NCBI RefSeq assembly: GCF_000002985.6
Contig: NC_003280.10
Location: 8,800,501-8,864,500, forward strand
Direction of reading: 5' to 3'
Length of the DNA: 64,000 nt
Origin: Caenorhabditis elegans
Lineage: Eukaryota > Nematoda > Chromadorea > Rhabditida > Rhabditidae
Position 1 is the stretch's first letter. Every line of letters starts with the position of its first letter. Made by a program: the position numbers and the translations under genes. Shown piece by piece: positions 35,943-48,264 of this stretch. The notes beneath the pieces were generated by a model. The model did not search any database and was not told the origin of the DNA. It saw only the letters and a list, made by a program, of their open reading frames with translations.

Positions 35943-38740
35943 ATGCCGCTTTCAGATTCAAGAAGATGTACAATTCTTTTGATTTTGGCACTCAAAATAT
36001 TCGATTTCGTCGATACATTGGCTTGTTATTCGTGTATTGCTTTGAATTACAGGTATGGTTTCCACTAAATACTTTCTTTACACTCGTAGTAAGGAAATCC
36101 TAGTTCCTTTTTAATAACTTCAATTAGCTCATTTCTGTTTCCAAGTTTCTAAAGTGAATTAAAAAAATATGGCAAACACTTATTACCTCCAAAGTGTTTA
36201 TATTATGTTTATGAAGTTCGAATTTTGAAAAATGAATGTAGAATGCTCATCACGCTCAGCGGACTAAATAACTTCCTAAACTCGTTGAATTGCGTATCTT
36301 CAATCTGGTGTATCTTGAAAAATTCACGTCTAGCAAACAAATGTTCAACTAACAAAATGATCAGAAATATTTTTTCTTTCTTTTGAATTACCAAAAATTG
36401 CAAAATACCTATTATTTGTTGAGTTACACAAAGTCAAACCCATTTTACCGAAAATCATAAAATTTTTTGAGAACTCTTCTGTTGTACAGTCATAACCGAA
36501 CATCCATTGAATTCCGTAAGAAAAATTTTGCTGAATTATGAGTAAAAAATATTTTGCTACATTTTATTAGTTTAAAGTTTTTTGATATTTTTATGTTCAG
36601 CTAAGCTACAGACCGTTTTCTGAAAAAATCCAATTTCGCCCAAAAATTCTTCATATCGAACGTATCGACTTGAAATTTTGAAAAATGATCATTTTTTTGA
36701 GGTTTCTACAATGTCCTAAAAAATCTTTCGAAAAATCCTGCTAATCTCCAAAATCGTCCTTCGCTCCGAAAAATGAAACTGGACCTTTGCCTTTTGGAAA
36801 TTGGCAAAAAAAATGAAATTGGGATATTGGGGTCGAAAAATATATTTTTAGAAAGCTGAGAACACGTTATTTACGAATATCATATTCATTTTTGACGAAT
36901 TTTTGATTCAAACGATCTGAAAATACAACTTGAACCTAATTTCATCCTCGCGTGACATTTATTATTTGCTTAAAAGCTATTGAAAAACTGATCGAAGAAG
37001 TTCCAGTTGTTCCATAGAAAGAATGTCACGTGAAAATCAAAATGATCTTTATGTTTTGATTTCAGGCCGTTTGAATCAAAAATTCATCAAAAATGAATAT
37101 GATATTCGTAAATAACGTGTTCTCAGCTTTCTAAAAATATATTTTTCGACCCCAATATCCCAATTTCATTTTTTTTTGCCAATTTCCGAAAGGCAAAGGT
37201 CCAGTTTCGTTTTTTGGAGCGTATGACGATTTTGGAGATTAGCGAGATTTTTCGAAAGATTTTTTAGGACATTGTAGAAACCTCAAAAAAATGATCATTT
37301 TTCAAAATTTCAAGTCGATACGTTCGATATGAAGAGTTTTATGGACGAAATTGGATTTTTTCAGAAAACGGTCTGTAACTTAGCTGAACATAAAAATATC
37401 AAAAAACTTTAAACTAATGAAATGTAGCAAAATATTTTTTACTCATAATTTAATAACATTTTTTTTTGAAATACAATAGATGTTGAGTTATGACTGGTAC
37501 AACAGAAGAGTTCTCAAAAAATTTTATGATTTTCGGTAAAATGGCTTTGACTCTGTGTAACTCAACAAATAATAAGTATTTTGCAATAAAAAATGATTCA
37601 AAAGAAAGAAAAAATATTTCTGATCATTTAATTAGTTGAACATTTGTTTTCTAGACGTGAATTTTTCTAGATACACTAGATTGAAGATACGCAATTCAAC
37701 GAGTTTAAGAAGTTATTTGGTCCGCTGAGCCTGATGTACATCACTGTTTTTACCTCAGGGGTTGCTGAATTTTTTATTTCAATTTAATGTATCGTAATTT
37801 ATCAAAAATTTATAATAAATGCACTGATATAAAGTATGTTTTTTGAATTTTCAGACAAAACGTGCTCTCCCGCAACGACGCTTTGTCTCCTCCGCAGAAT
37901 CGCGAGAATCTCACTGCGTTGTTTGATGTCTTGTCTAAGGTATCCATTTTCATCTTTGCCTTTTCATTTCAACATGATCAGTTTCAGAACAACATTAGCC
38001 ACGTGGAAGTGTCCTCGAGTTGTGCTGACGTCACTTTAACAACCCAACCGTCTTTTCTGAATACTCCGATTGCAATATGTGATATGAATGATAAATGCGT
38101 TAAAATGGACTTTTATTATTCTGGTAAAGTATATTCTATGTCAATCACTAATTCAAAACATTTAAAATTTTCAGGAGAGAAGGTAGTGCTTCGCAATTGT
38201 CTTTCAAATCTCATGGAAACTGTAAACTCACCAAAGCTCAAGAAATATTGTCCAATGTATTCGGATGATCGATCGGAAATGTAAGAGTATTGTTTTAATA
38301 TGAAAAGAGAATCTAGGGATTTCATTCCATTTTTGAAATCTTCATGGTCACCCATCTTACGCTGTGAGACCTAAAACTGTGAGATTCTTCTCTTTGGGAC
38401 TCTTTAAGCAACTACGAGTAATCTGGGTGTTTTTTCCGTTTATTACATAGAATACGTAGAGGTGGCTTTTTCGGAAGTTTAGAATCCCGACCATCTTGTT
38501 GCTCAAGTCCAGAGAGCAAGCTAGAAATGGATACTCTTATAAGCAAAAAAGCCAACAAGCAAAATTCAAATCCTAGATACCTAACTTGAAAATTTTGAGA
38601 ATTAAAGAATAAATGATTTCAGAAAAGTCGGTCCAATGTCAAATGTCAGTGTGTGTTCCTGCCAAAGTGACCTGTGTAATTCATCGGAGAAATCATCGGT
38701 GATGATCTACTTTTCAATCGCATTCATATTAGTTTTGTAG
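35943..38740 (+). CDS. Ly6/uPAR-like GPI-type secreted protein
   Basis: Five exons: 35943-36052, 37855-37939, 37988-38123, 38175-38280, 38623-38740 (184 aa). The ATG at 35943 was chosen because it places a clean signal peptide directly before the first Cys pair (C-Y-S-C); an in-frame ATG at 35862 would add a basic leader. The body has paired Cys and ends in C-S-C-Q-S-D-L-C-N, the closing signature of Ly6/three-finger domains. A short Ser/Glu/Lys spacer and a hydrophobic tail follow, as in GPI-anchored members. Intron 1 is 1.8 kb, much longer than the others, because it carries a foldback element (36254-37730). The specific function is unknown. Confidence 0.8.
36254..37730. repeat. Foldback element, copy C, inside an intron
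   Basis: Nearly perfect 1.48 kb palindrome. Its ends read GCTCAGCGGAC (left) and the matching GTCCGCTGAGC (right), so both termini are intact here. It shares blocks with copies at 14.3 and 23.4 kb. It is in intron 1 of the Ly6-like gene, so the transcript should contain a long hairpin. No transposase is seen. No target-site duplication is obvious beside the ends. Confidence 0.9.
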
Positions 38741-38895
38741 GATTCTTTCTACCAAAACTTTTCGGGTTAATAAATACTTTCTCACGTGAAATCATAAACT
38801 CTTTAAAAAATTATTCTAAAACGTGTGATTAAAATACGAAATTGATTGAAACGAATTAATTTGTTTTCATATTTCCCAAAAAATATTTAGTCACG

Positions 38896-39671
38896 ATGAG
38901 TACGACAAGGATGATTTCTGATAACGAGCGCAGATTTGTGGACTATCTGAATAGCTCTTTTATGCCATTCTGTAAGTTTTTAATTAAAAAAAACAAAGTA
39001 TCATATCTGGTGAATATAGTTAGATTACTCTTCAATAACCCACTTGTTTCAGGGCGCCGAACTGCTTTCGTTTACAAATGTGAATTGGCATTCAGTATAT
39101 TAATTCTATTCTGTGCATTTGCTGAACTGATTTTCTATGATTGTTTCGTGATATTTTTTCTGATGATCATTGCTTCATTCGTTTTCGTTCTTCTTTATCT
39201 TGAGTTCTACTTCGGAAGTGTCTACAATTGTCCAGCTCTTCTTCATCTTCACACTTTGAGTGCTGCATTCATGTCAATGGTTTGTTGGCTTTCAGTTCTT
39301 ATTCCAATATTTTTTGGAGAGTCTATCTATATCGCAAGCCGTTATGTTGCGTAAGTTTCATTCATTATTGAGAAAATAAACTCATTCCCATGTTTCAGTC
39401 ATGTGATTTACAAGTACTACGGTTGCCAAGTCATATTTGGATCTCTACTTACCACATTTGCTGCAGCTTCTTTTGCCAGACGTAAAGAGGTATTTGGTTT
39501 TTCAATCTTCCAATTCTATATTAATACTTATTTTAGATCAAATCAGTGGAACTTTCTCATGTAGACTACTTGAAGCGGTTGATGAAATTGACATCGAAGG
39601 TTGCAGAAGATGTGCAGAAAGAGGCCAAATCTTTTGAATTGGAACTGTTGGATATTCACTCTTACTCTTAA
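38896..39671 (+). CDS. Small polytopic membrane protein, unknown family
   Basis: Four exons: 38896-38971, 39053-39350, 39399-39489, 39537-39671 (199 aa). The N-terminus is cytosolic-looking and charged. About four hydrophobic helices lie between residues 30 and 150, with acidic and aromatic breaks, and the C-terminus is a charged, probably helical tail. No signal peptide is present. The overall shape resembles small tetraspan proteins such as MARVEL-type, but I see no diagnostic motif and do not assign a family. It starts 156 nt after the Ly6-like stop on the same strand and ends about 100 nt from the oppositely oriented HEAT-repeat gene. The long spacing and lack of a clear SL2 context do not prove an operon. 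Confidence 0.75.
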
Positions 39672-39769
39672 GTAATTATTTTTTATTGTTTTATAATCTC
39701 AAAAACAGATTGTTTATTTCAACAAATGAAACCCGTTTTACATATAAAATTATTTAACACAATGACAAT

Positions 39770-42700
39770 CTAATCTAGATTTCGAACTCGGCAAGACATT
39801 TGTGCAGGTTTTCTTTCAAAGGTGCTAAGGCTTGAAACATGTGAAAGTCCATATCCAGGGCGACGAATATTTGAAGATGAACGGGCATTCATCAATGAAT
39901 ATGAAGACGTTGAGGTGTACGAAGATCCAGCAAATGCACTACTGGAAGTTGCCGATCTACGGAGACCATATCCTGACGATGGTAGAGATGATGAACTTAG
40001 TGGTGATGTGAAACTATTTGATGAAATTGATGATGTGGAAGATGTCATCGCATCAGATCTTCTGCTCGCCACAACTGATGCACTTCGAGCACTTCTTGCT
40101 GGTGGTGGTGGGGCATCTGTTGCTGTTTTTCTCAGTTTGTCTCTTTCTTTTGCAGCACTGCTTAATGGTAATCGACTTGGACGAATCGCTGATTCTTTTG
40201 GAGCTGGACTTGGACTACGGTATGACATTGGTGATGGGGATTGAGATCTGACAGTAATGACTGGCTGCGGACGGACGACTGCAATTGCTTTTCGTTCTGT
40301 TCTCCAAGGGGATGTTGCACGGATTGGTTGCGTCGGGATTCGTAAGCTGAAAATAAATAATTTGTTAACAATAGCAATTTCCATATTAAGCTTGCCTTGA
40401 AGATCTAACAAATTCTCCAAGTACTTCCTCTTCCTCTTCAGGTTCTTCTTTAGTCCTCAATCTACTTCTTATACTTGGTTTCCTTATCTTTGATTCTTTC
40501 TTGCTCTTTTCTTTCTTTTTACTCCATAATTCCTCTTCTTCATTTACTTTTTTATTATCTTCGCTATCGGAACAAGTTTCACATCTTGATAACTCAACAG
40601 CTGCCTGAAATATCTTCTTTTCATTTCAATGACCCACGCACGTTCAACTCATTTACCTGATTGATGAGAGCTCTTGTTGGCCCGTTCAGTTCCGTTGATT
40701 TTAGCTGTTCTTTCACAGAATTCTCAATTTTCAAAAGAACCTCCTCATCTTCTGGTAAAATCAATTTAGATTTAATTTTTGGGAGAAATTTGATTGCTCG
40801 AATTCTGATATTTGAAACTGGATCAGAAGTTAGCCGTAATGTGTCGTCTAGGAAATGTTGAATAAATATTCGTTTACTAAATACGGAGAGAACAAGTTCA
40901 GCAACATCAATGTAAGTTATCCGTCGGTAACAACAGCTATGCGTTGATAGTTCTGAAATCAATTGTTTTAAATTTTTACTCCCGTACTTCTGAAAAAAAT
41001 TGTAACAGAATATCATCTAACACTCCTATGAAATCATTGTTTGTTGTCACCTATTAATAAATAAAAAATTACCTTCGTTGAAAAATTGCATAATTTCCGT
41101 TCGTGTATCCGCTTTTGAAATGCTTTTCAGCAGGATCAATAACGTTTCACAAGCAGCTATCCGACATGGAATTGCTCTCTGAAATAAAGTAGTCAGAATT
41201 ACCAACAAAACGGAAAAATTAAACACGTGCCCTAAATGTTTTTAAATATTTTAACATTACTTGTGAGCTTATTGCTTGAAAAATGTATAGTTACTTTCAA
41301 ATTTTATCTATCATCAATATCATAATGTTCATATTAAAATTCAAAAACTTACGACATTGAGAACTTCTTTTCTCAAAAGTGGAACAAACGTATCAATAAT
41401 GACTTCTTCATCAATACAATTCGTAAGTGTCTTCAAACTTTTCAAAAACGCTTCATGACTCCTCCACGAGCTTGAAGTTCTTAAAATTTGATTGCATCCT
41501 AACAGAAGTCGGTCCACTTGTTGAACAGTTGTTCTCTGAAAAACAAAGAAAATATAAATTTTCAGATGGAAAGTTTTACCCCTGGATTTTCTTTCACATT
41601 TTCATACAAAATCGGCAGAATTTTTGATAGATTGTGAGATATTTTAGCAATGACATCGGAAGATCCTCCATGAAGAAGTTCGATGAACGGTGGTATTAGA
41701 TCTGGTTTATCAGGGAACATGGTTAAAACCTCATGGTAGGAAGAAGCAATGCTCACTCGAACTTCTTCATCTGAAAATTGTTATTTTTAATTTTATTGCA
41801 AAAAATAAAAAGACAGCATATTCATTATATTAATTGGGTAATGACACTCCGACCACACGGACAAATAACTCACCATGATCTGTACAGAACATCTCTAAAA
41901 ATGGAAGTAATCGATCCACGTGTTTTTTGAACATAGTCAGCATACATGGATAATTGAAACAACACGTCTTCTTCAATACGTTACGAATATTCTTTTGTGG
42001 GCCTTCACATAGTTCGTCTGATATTTGCACCATTTTGCAGTATGTATTCAGAACCCATGATTTGTCAAGTTGATCGAGAAGCTCATTGAGCTCCCATGAC
42101 CATTTTCCAAAGTTGTTCGATATCACTGCGAGACCTTCATTCTTTTTCTCAAGCGCCTCTTCGGTTAACTTTTTGATAACAGAGAAGAGTGTGTGCTTTC
42201 GTGCATCTGAATTTGAATTTGAATTATAATTGAAATGATTATTTTCTGACAAAACCTCTTGTGAACAAGGAGAATGCATCAGTCAAACTATTCATTGCAG
42301 CTTCTCTCACATTCATTTCTTCATCATTTAATAAATGTACATATGAAGGCAAAAGACAGGACACAACATCGTGCGAGTTTCTGAAAGTTAAATGATTTTA
42401 CACTAAAACAAAAAACCCCAACAACTTACTTAAGAGCATTTGCAATGACAAAAAGTCGTTGAGCAACTGCTACTCTCACATTTGAATTGGCATCTTTGCA
42501 CAAGGTGGTAACAATTGGGCACAGTTCTTTTCTTATTCTTAAAATGTTTTAATTCGTTCATTGCCTAGTTACATTTTTTGTAAGTTAAATATATTTTAGA
42601 AAGCCGGTAGGTTAGGACTATTATGAGAGCGAAATGAAACAATTTCAAATAACAAACTCACTCGTTCGGAGGTAAAAACAATGCCAACTTGTGAATAATC

Positions 42701-43986
42701 TTAGTGGCAATAATTCGTCTTTGTACCCTCTGAACAGGTTCTGCTTGTGTTTGAATTACAGGAACCACCTGAAAATTAAATGAAGGGGATATCTAATATT
42801 TATGCTTACATATAATTTGATTGAGCTTAGTGACAATTTGTCTGCAACTTCAACAATTGTTTCTAACCAAGCAGCGGCACTCACTGAAAAATATGAATTT
42901 AAAATTTACACATAATTTATTTAGTGCGCAAGTTTTTTTTAGTTGTTAATGTTATAATTTTTATAGTTTTGTCAATGTCTAAAATGGTAATTCAAAAGAG
43001 TATTAGGTAAAAAGGTAAAGGTATTATTAAAAACAAATAAATTGTTAGTTGAGAATACATACAATGATGCATTTGATTGTTGATGCTACTGCCAGCTTTT
43101 ATAACAATTTTTTCCTTTTCCTGAGTGTCTGGAAATGGTTAGGATAGAGGATAGAAGGGGAAAGGTGGAAAAACATGTACATACGATACTTGGAAAATAC
43201 TTACGATGCTCTTTTTGATTTTGAATATTTTGAAGAATATTCTCGAGTAGAAGATCAACGATTCCCCTAGAAAGCTTGTTATTTTAAAGTAGTGGAATGT
43301 TTTAATACTCACTGAAATTTTTTCACGAGGTCCTCATTTTGAATAATTGACTTATAGACAACTGCAGCTTCACAGTGAAGGTCTAGGTTTGATTTTTCAA
43401 TTTTCAAACATTTTTGAATTGCTGGTAGCATTTTTAGAAGGCACTTTTCTCCGTCGGAGGTGTCCAGAATGTCAGGAAATGTGCGAATTGATGTGAGCTT
43501 TTGAATTTCAGTTCCGTCTCTGAAAATTTTATGGTATGAACGATTTCCTTTTTTACAAAATGTCGAAAAATCAATTTTGATTTTTTAATTAATAAATCTT
43601 ACTCTAAATTGATTAGAGCCTGATCCAATGGTGATCTTAGCAATTCCTCAAGATCTGGATCTTCTGCCATTTTGAATAGTTTTTCGAAATCCAACTTCAT
43701 TACAGGAGGTTCTTTTTCTTCTGTCTCGTCATCTTCAATTTGATCATGCTGGAAAACAAAACGAATTCTATAAAATCTTTTCTGAAGAAATTTTGGTGTG
43801 AAAGCCGTTTTAAGTAGGCAACTACTGCAAAAATTTAGTATATTTTCCAATGCCTAATTTCATTACTCATTACTCATTTTCACAATCAAAAACTTAAATT
43901 TCTAAATCTCGTTTTTTATCATTACAATTATGCCTTACTTTAATATCAACTATAGATTCTCCATCCATTTCTGTGGCAGCGACCAT
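39770..43986 (-). CDS. HEAT-repeat protein, PP4 regulatory subunit 1-like
   Basis: Sixteen exons: 43939-43986, 43603-43748, 43313-43519, 43205-43266, 43063-43128, 42810-42883, 42662-42768, 42430-42537, 42256-42380, 41874-42206, 41580-41770, 41353-41535, 41073-41178, 40657-40952, 40396-40604, 39770-40346 (945 aa). The acidic N-terminus precedes about 700 residues of helical repeats with the HEAT pattern. Examples are blocks such as S-N-V-R-V-A-V-A-Q-R-L and S-N-I-R-I-R-A-I-K-F-L. In the PP4R1/PR65 class such a solenoid scaffolds a phosphatase catalytic subunit. A highly charged Glu/Lys stretch and a Ser/Pro/Arg-rich low-complexity tail (about 190 aa) follow. The last intron starts with GC. Similarity to PP4R1 is from repeat style and length; another HEAT scaffold is possible. 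Confidence 0.8.
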
Positions 43987-45681
43987 TGAAATGTTGGAAA
44001 ATGTGATTAGAATATCTGAAATTTTTCGAAAATCAATTTACAATAAGATGAGACAAAGAGCAACACGAGAGAGAGATAAGATAAACGAAAAAAGAAAAGA
44101 GTCAACAGTTTGAACGTCCCGCCTTTTTTTCGCATGATCCATCAAGAGGTAGGGGCAGCTCTTTAGATGCATTTTTGTTCGGCAAACAAATGAAACACAT
44201 TTTCAAAATGGTTTGCGTTGGGCAAGAAAGTTTGAAAGTGTGGTTAGATATGACGAGTGATCTAGAATGATGCAGAAACAACATGATTCTTCAATAATAC
44301 AAACTCTTTTTGCTTTGGAATGTAGAGGAGGTGGAGGAGAAGCAGGAAGAGGCAGCTGTGACTCCCGGGCGATGAGCAACTATCTCTATCCTCTCGAAAC
44401 ATTCAAAATGATTGGTGAGACGCAGACATCAAGTCGGTGTGTAAAGATATTCGGCCAAGAGGATCGGGATCGAAGGGCACGCTTGTGATCCAGTGTGAGA
44501 AGTTAAAAGCGAGGGAGGAGATGAAGAAATGAAGACGAAAAAGCTCAAAGGATGAAGCTGAAGAAAAAAAAGATAGAGAAAGATAGTGTTCACAGCAAAA
44601 ACAGACACTGAAACCGGAGAGCTTCAAAGATCACGAGACATCACAAATTTGAGTTGACCTGTAATTGAATCCAACTCGATTTCGAAAAACCTGAGCAGTT
44701 TTCTTATTTTTATCAATAAAATGTGCAATTGTTCAAAACATTTCAAAATGTGCAATAAACTCGTGTGATCTGGAAAGTGTTCTTCACGAATCAGTACTTT
44801 CCGAATTCTCAAGGTATCTCCAGGCATACAAGTGAATTGGCTGAAAAACTCATTTATAGATTTGGGTAAAGAAAAATGTGAGGAGATTTCAGACGAAGCT
44901 AGGCGAAATTCAAGGAATAAGATGTAGAAGCTAAATTTGAAAATGTTCAGAAGTTAATATCTCAAAGCTTTATTATTTTTCCAAAGTTAACACAAACCAA
45001 TGAACTTTTAAATATTAATTTCTAAATTTATTCATCGTATCAATTTCTGTAGACGTGAAATGCTATTTTCATGGAAATGAAACTAGAAAAAAAATTTATT
45101 CCGAAGTCTAAACTTCTCTGGATCTGCTCGTTGTTCGAGGTAAAGTTCAAATTAAACTCTCTTGAAGTTGGTAATCTTTCTCGATTTGTATTGTTTTGAG
45201 TAAGATAAGTTGGTAGTCCTTAAATTTTCTAGTTTCATTATTTGGTAGACAATTTTGAAAAATGTTTTAATGTTTTTTTGTAGCCATCTGACTAATTCCA
45301 CGTCATTGATTAGACCACTTTAGTTCCCATTATAGCTTATTGTTCGCACTTTATTAAAATTTTAACTGATTTTTAAACTGTGTATTTAAAAAATTCCACT
45401 AGTTTTTTTCGGATGATCTCCTAAATCTTGAAACGTTATTTTCTAGATTAACGGAAATGTGCCAATGAACTATCCATAAAAATTATGCTCAAACCAAATT
45501 GCAAAAAAGTGTTGTTTTCCACTCAATTTCCATAAACTATAAAATAACCACGAGGTTTTCCCCAGTGCACTTTCAAGTGTTTCTTTGAACTCTTCTCTAA
45601 AAATTGACCGATCTCTGGGTGTCTTCTCGTTATCATTTATACCATCGACTGGTCATTTATACATTGTGATAAAATAGCCCC

Positions 45682-45702
45682 TCAGTCAGTCAGTCAGTCA
45701 GT
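45682..45702. repeat. CAGT tetranucleotide run
   Basis: Five consecutive CAGT/CAGTG units. It is short and simple. Confidence 0.8.
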
Positions 45703-45767
45703 GAAAATGAAAGAACAATGTACTTTGAGGAGTCACAGAGATATTTGCCGCCTGCAGGACAACCTCC

Positions 45768-45980
45768 TCAAGTTTTCTTCTCTACCTCAATATTCTTCCT
45801 CAATTGATTTAATTTCGAAGATATGATTTCAACGCGATTTCTAAGACCTTCAGTCTCGATTTTTGGATTTGGAATTAAGGTGAGTTCAATTGGTTCAAAA
45901 ATAATAGGTTTATTGAGTACACAAATTGGAACCGCCTCTGAGAGTTTATTGTCATCATACATCAACATATGTGTTATCAT
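45768..45980 (-). CDS. Possible small protein, 70 aa
   Basis: Single open frame from ATG to TGA. Its composition is more protein-like than its neighbours: an N-terminal Met-rich start, a Pro-Ile-rich middle, and a charged C-terminal heptad-like segment (L-x2-R-V-E-I-I-S-S-K-L-N-Q-L-R-K). An in-frame stop lies 15 nt upstream, so this ATG is the earliest possible. There is no recognisable family, promoter or splice partner. It could be a small gene, the last exon of something I could not assemble, or chance. Confidence 0.3.
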   Translation of the reverse strand: MITHMLMYDDNKLSEAVPICVLNKPIIFEPIELTLIPNPKIETEGLRNRVEIISSKLNQLRKNIEVEKKT

Positions 45981-46547
45981 TGATGAAACTGTTCATTGAT
46001 ACAATCTTTTTAGTTACTGCAATTATTTTATATTTATATGCCATTGTTCATTAAAAAAAGTTTTTGAAGGTTTTTTCCTTAAAAAAAATTATCTAACAGC
46101 ATGAAAATTATGTCTTTCGAGTTCAAACTCTAAAATCATGTACTTGATTTTTACAGTATTTGGTGAAAAAAAAACCCACTTTGATTTATGGAAAATTTCT
46201 AACCATCTAGTATGCCGTTTGGCATTCGACCCTTCAACCCTTCTCCCCTAGACATCAAACCAATTCTTGACCATTTGGACACACCGTTCAATCTCCTCTT
46301 GACCAATTGGTTTCTCTGTGTCTCTACTCCATTCTACATGCAAATAGAGCGCATTTCATATTAGTTCCATGTCAGTACTGCGAAATGGAAAACATTTTAG
46401 TTAAATTTAAGATCAGTTTTTCGTTAATGTTTTGTTTTTAATAACATTTGTTTTGAGAACCACGTGTTGAACGACCTTTTAGTTATTATATTCTCAAATT
46501 ATCACTTCCAAATCGATTACCATGTTCTTCGAGTATTTATGTATTTT

Positions 46548-46560
46548 ACTTTTTTTCCAG
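46548..46560 (+). promoter_or_regulatory. Splice-leader acceptor before agxt-1
   Basis: A CTTTTTTTCCAG acceptor lies 6 nt before the ATG at 46567 with no coding exon upstream. This is the usual context for SL1 trans-splicing in C. elegans. Confidence 0.6.
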
Positions 46561-46566
46561 TCATCA

Positions 46567-48264
46567 ATGTCGTCTCGTGCTCCACCAAAAGCTCTTCTGC
46601 AAGATATGGTTGTCCCACCGCGGCAACTTTTTGGACCAGGACCATCGAACATGGCTGATTCGATTGCTGAGACCCAATCTCGCAATTTGTTAGGACACTT
46701 GCATCCAGAATTTGTTCAGGTATCTTTTTATGTTTTGTTGGAAAAATAGTAAATCGAAAACTAATTCATAAAGCTTTAATTTCAGATTATGGCAGATGTT
46801 CGTCTGGGTCTTCAGTATGTCTTCAAAACCGACAATAAGTATACGTTTGCTGTCAGTGGAACTGGTTAGTGTGCATATATCAACTTTCTCAATATCAAAT
46901 CTAATATTCAGGTCATTCTGGAATGGAATGCGCGATGGTTAATCTTCTCGAGCCCGGGGACAAATTCCTTGTAGTAGAAATTGGACTTTGGGGACAAAGA
47001 GCTGCTGATTTGGCTAATAGGTTTTTAAAATCAATATTCTTGTTACAAATTAAAAATTGATAGAATGGGAATCGAAGTTAAGAAGATTACTGCTCCGCAG
47101 GGGCAAGCAGTTCCAGTTGAGGATATCAGAAAGGCAATTGCTGATTACAAACCAAATTTGGTTTTTGTCTGTCAGGGAGATAGTTCAACGGGAGTTGCTC
47201 AACCATTGGAAACAATTGGAGATGCTTGCAGAGAGCATGGTGCTCTGTTCCTTGTTGATACGGTTTGTGGTTTTTTTTAACTTTCTCGATCCTCACCATT
47301 TATTTATAAATCTTACAATGTTTCAAAAATTAACGGTTTTGTTTCTGAAAAGTTTAAGGTGTTTTTTAATGTAGTAAAATTGAAATTTGCCGAACGAGTC
47401 TCAAAATTGAAAATAGATGTTTAATGATCAAAGTTTTCATTTTCAGGTGGCGTCCCTCGGTGGAACTCCATTTGCAGCAGATGATCTGAAAGTTGATTGT
47501 GTCTATTCGGCAACCCAGAAAGTTCTCAACGCTCCACCAGGACTTGCGCCTATCTCATTCTCCGATCGAGCCATGTAAGAATAAGAAACAAAACACATAT
47601 AGTTGCATTCCTCTTCATTTTTAGGGAAAAAATCCGGAACCGAAAACAACGCGTCGCCTCGTTCTACTTTGATGCCATCGAATTGGGCAACTATTGGGGT
47701 TGTGATGGAGAATTGAAAAGGTTGGAAAAAACTATGAAATGATGAAATTTATTGAAAAATTTCAGATATCACCACACTGCTCCAATCTCCACTGTATATG
47801 CTCTTCGTGCAGCACTTTCTGCAATTGCAAAAGAAGGAATTGATGAATCAATCCAAAGACATAAAGATAATGCTCAAGTGTTGTATGCTACTCTGAAAAA
47901 GCATGGATTGGAACCATTTGTAGTGGATGAGAAATTGAGATTGCCATGTTTGACTACTGTGAAAGTACCGGAGGGTGTTGACTGGAAAGATGTTGCTGGA
48001 AAAATGATGACAAATGGAACGGAGGTAAATTCGAAAATCCACCAATTTGAAGTTTGAAAACCGTAACTTGTTTTAATTTTAGATTGCTGGAGGACTTGGT
48101 GCAACTGTTGGTAAAATCTGGAGAATCGGAACGTTTGGAATTAACTCGAATTCGACAAAAATCGAAAATGTTGTGGAACTTTTGTCGAAATCAATTGGAG
48201 AGAAAAGGTCAAAAATTTAATTGATCCGTTTCCTTATCAAATTATTTATATTTTCAGCAAGTAG
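46567..48264 (+). CDS. agxt-1: Alanine-glyoxylate aminotransferase
   Basis: Exons: 46567-46719, 46786-46864, 46912-47020, 47064-47262, 47447-47574, 47625-47720, 47766-48024, 48083-48207, 48258-48264 (384 aa if the last intron is spliced). A PLP fold-type I enzyme that transfers the amino group of alanine to glyoxylate, giving pyruvate and glycine. Family marks are F-G-P-G-P-S-N near residue 22, G-T-G-H-S-G-M around 76-82, the PLP-pairing Asp at 179 (L-V-D-T), and the Schiff-base Lys at 205 ([11 protein letters not shown]). The N-terminus is Ser/Arg/Ala/Lys-rich. I recall work placing the worm enzyme in mitochondria, unlike peroxisomal human AGT. If the final 50-nt intron is retained, the protein ends R-S-K-I (386 aa, stop at about 48220) instead of S-K. 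From memory the locus is T14D7.1. Confidence 0.93.

Larger units (their letters stand above)
43987..46566. other. Intergenic between HEAT-repeat gene and agxt-1
   Basis: Contains a CAGT tandem run at 45682-45702 and a possible small frame at 45768-45980. The AG-rich 44.3-44.6 kb part has open frames without splice support. The end of the interval holds a trans-splice-type acceptor before agxt-1. Confidence 0.4.

Noticed and set aside
40953-40989. Extra in-frame start of a HEAT-gene exon at 40989
   Set aside because: The frame is open back to an acceptor at 40990, but the previous exon ends in phase 1 and would run into a stop. The acceptor ending at 40953 gives the correct phase, so the exon starts at 40952.
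44624-44827. 67-codon minus-strand frame upstream of the HEAT-repeat gene
   Set aside because: Composition is mildly protein-like, but there is no neighbouring exon, signal or family similarity, and it overlaps an AG-rich non-coding stretch.
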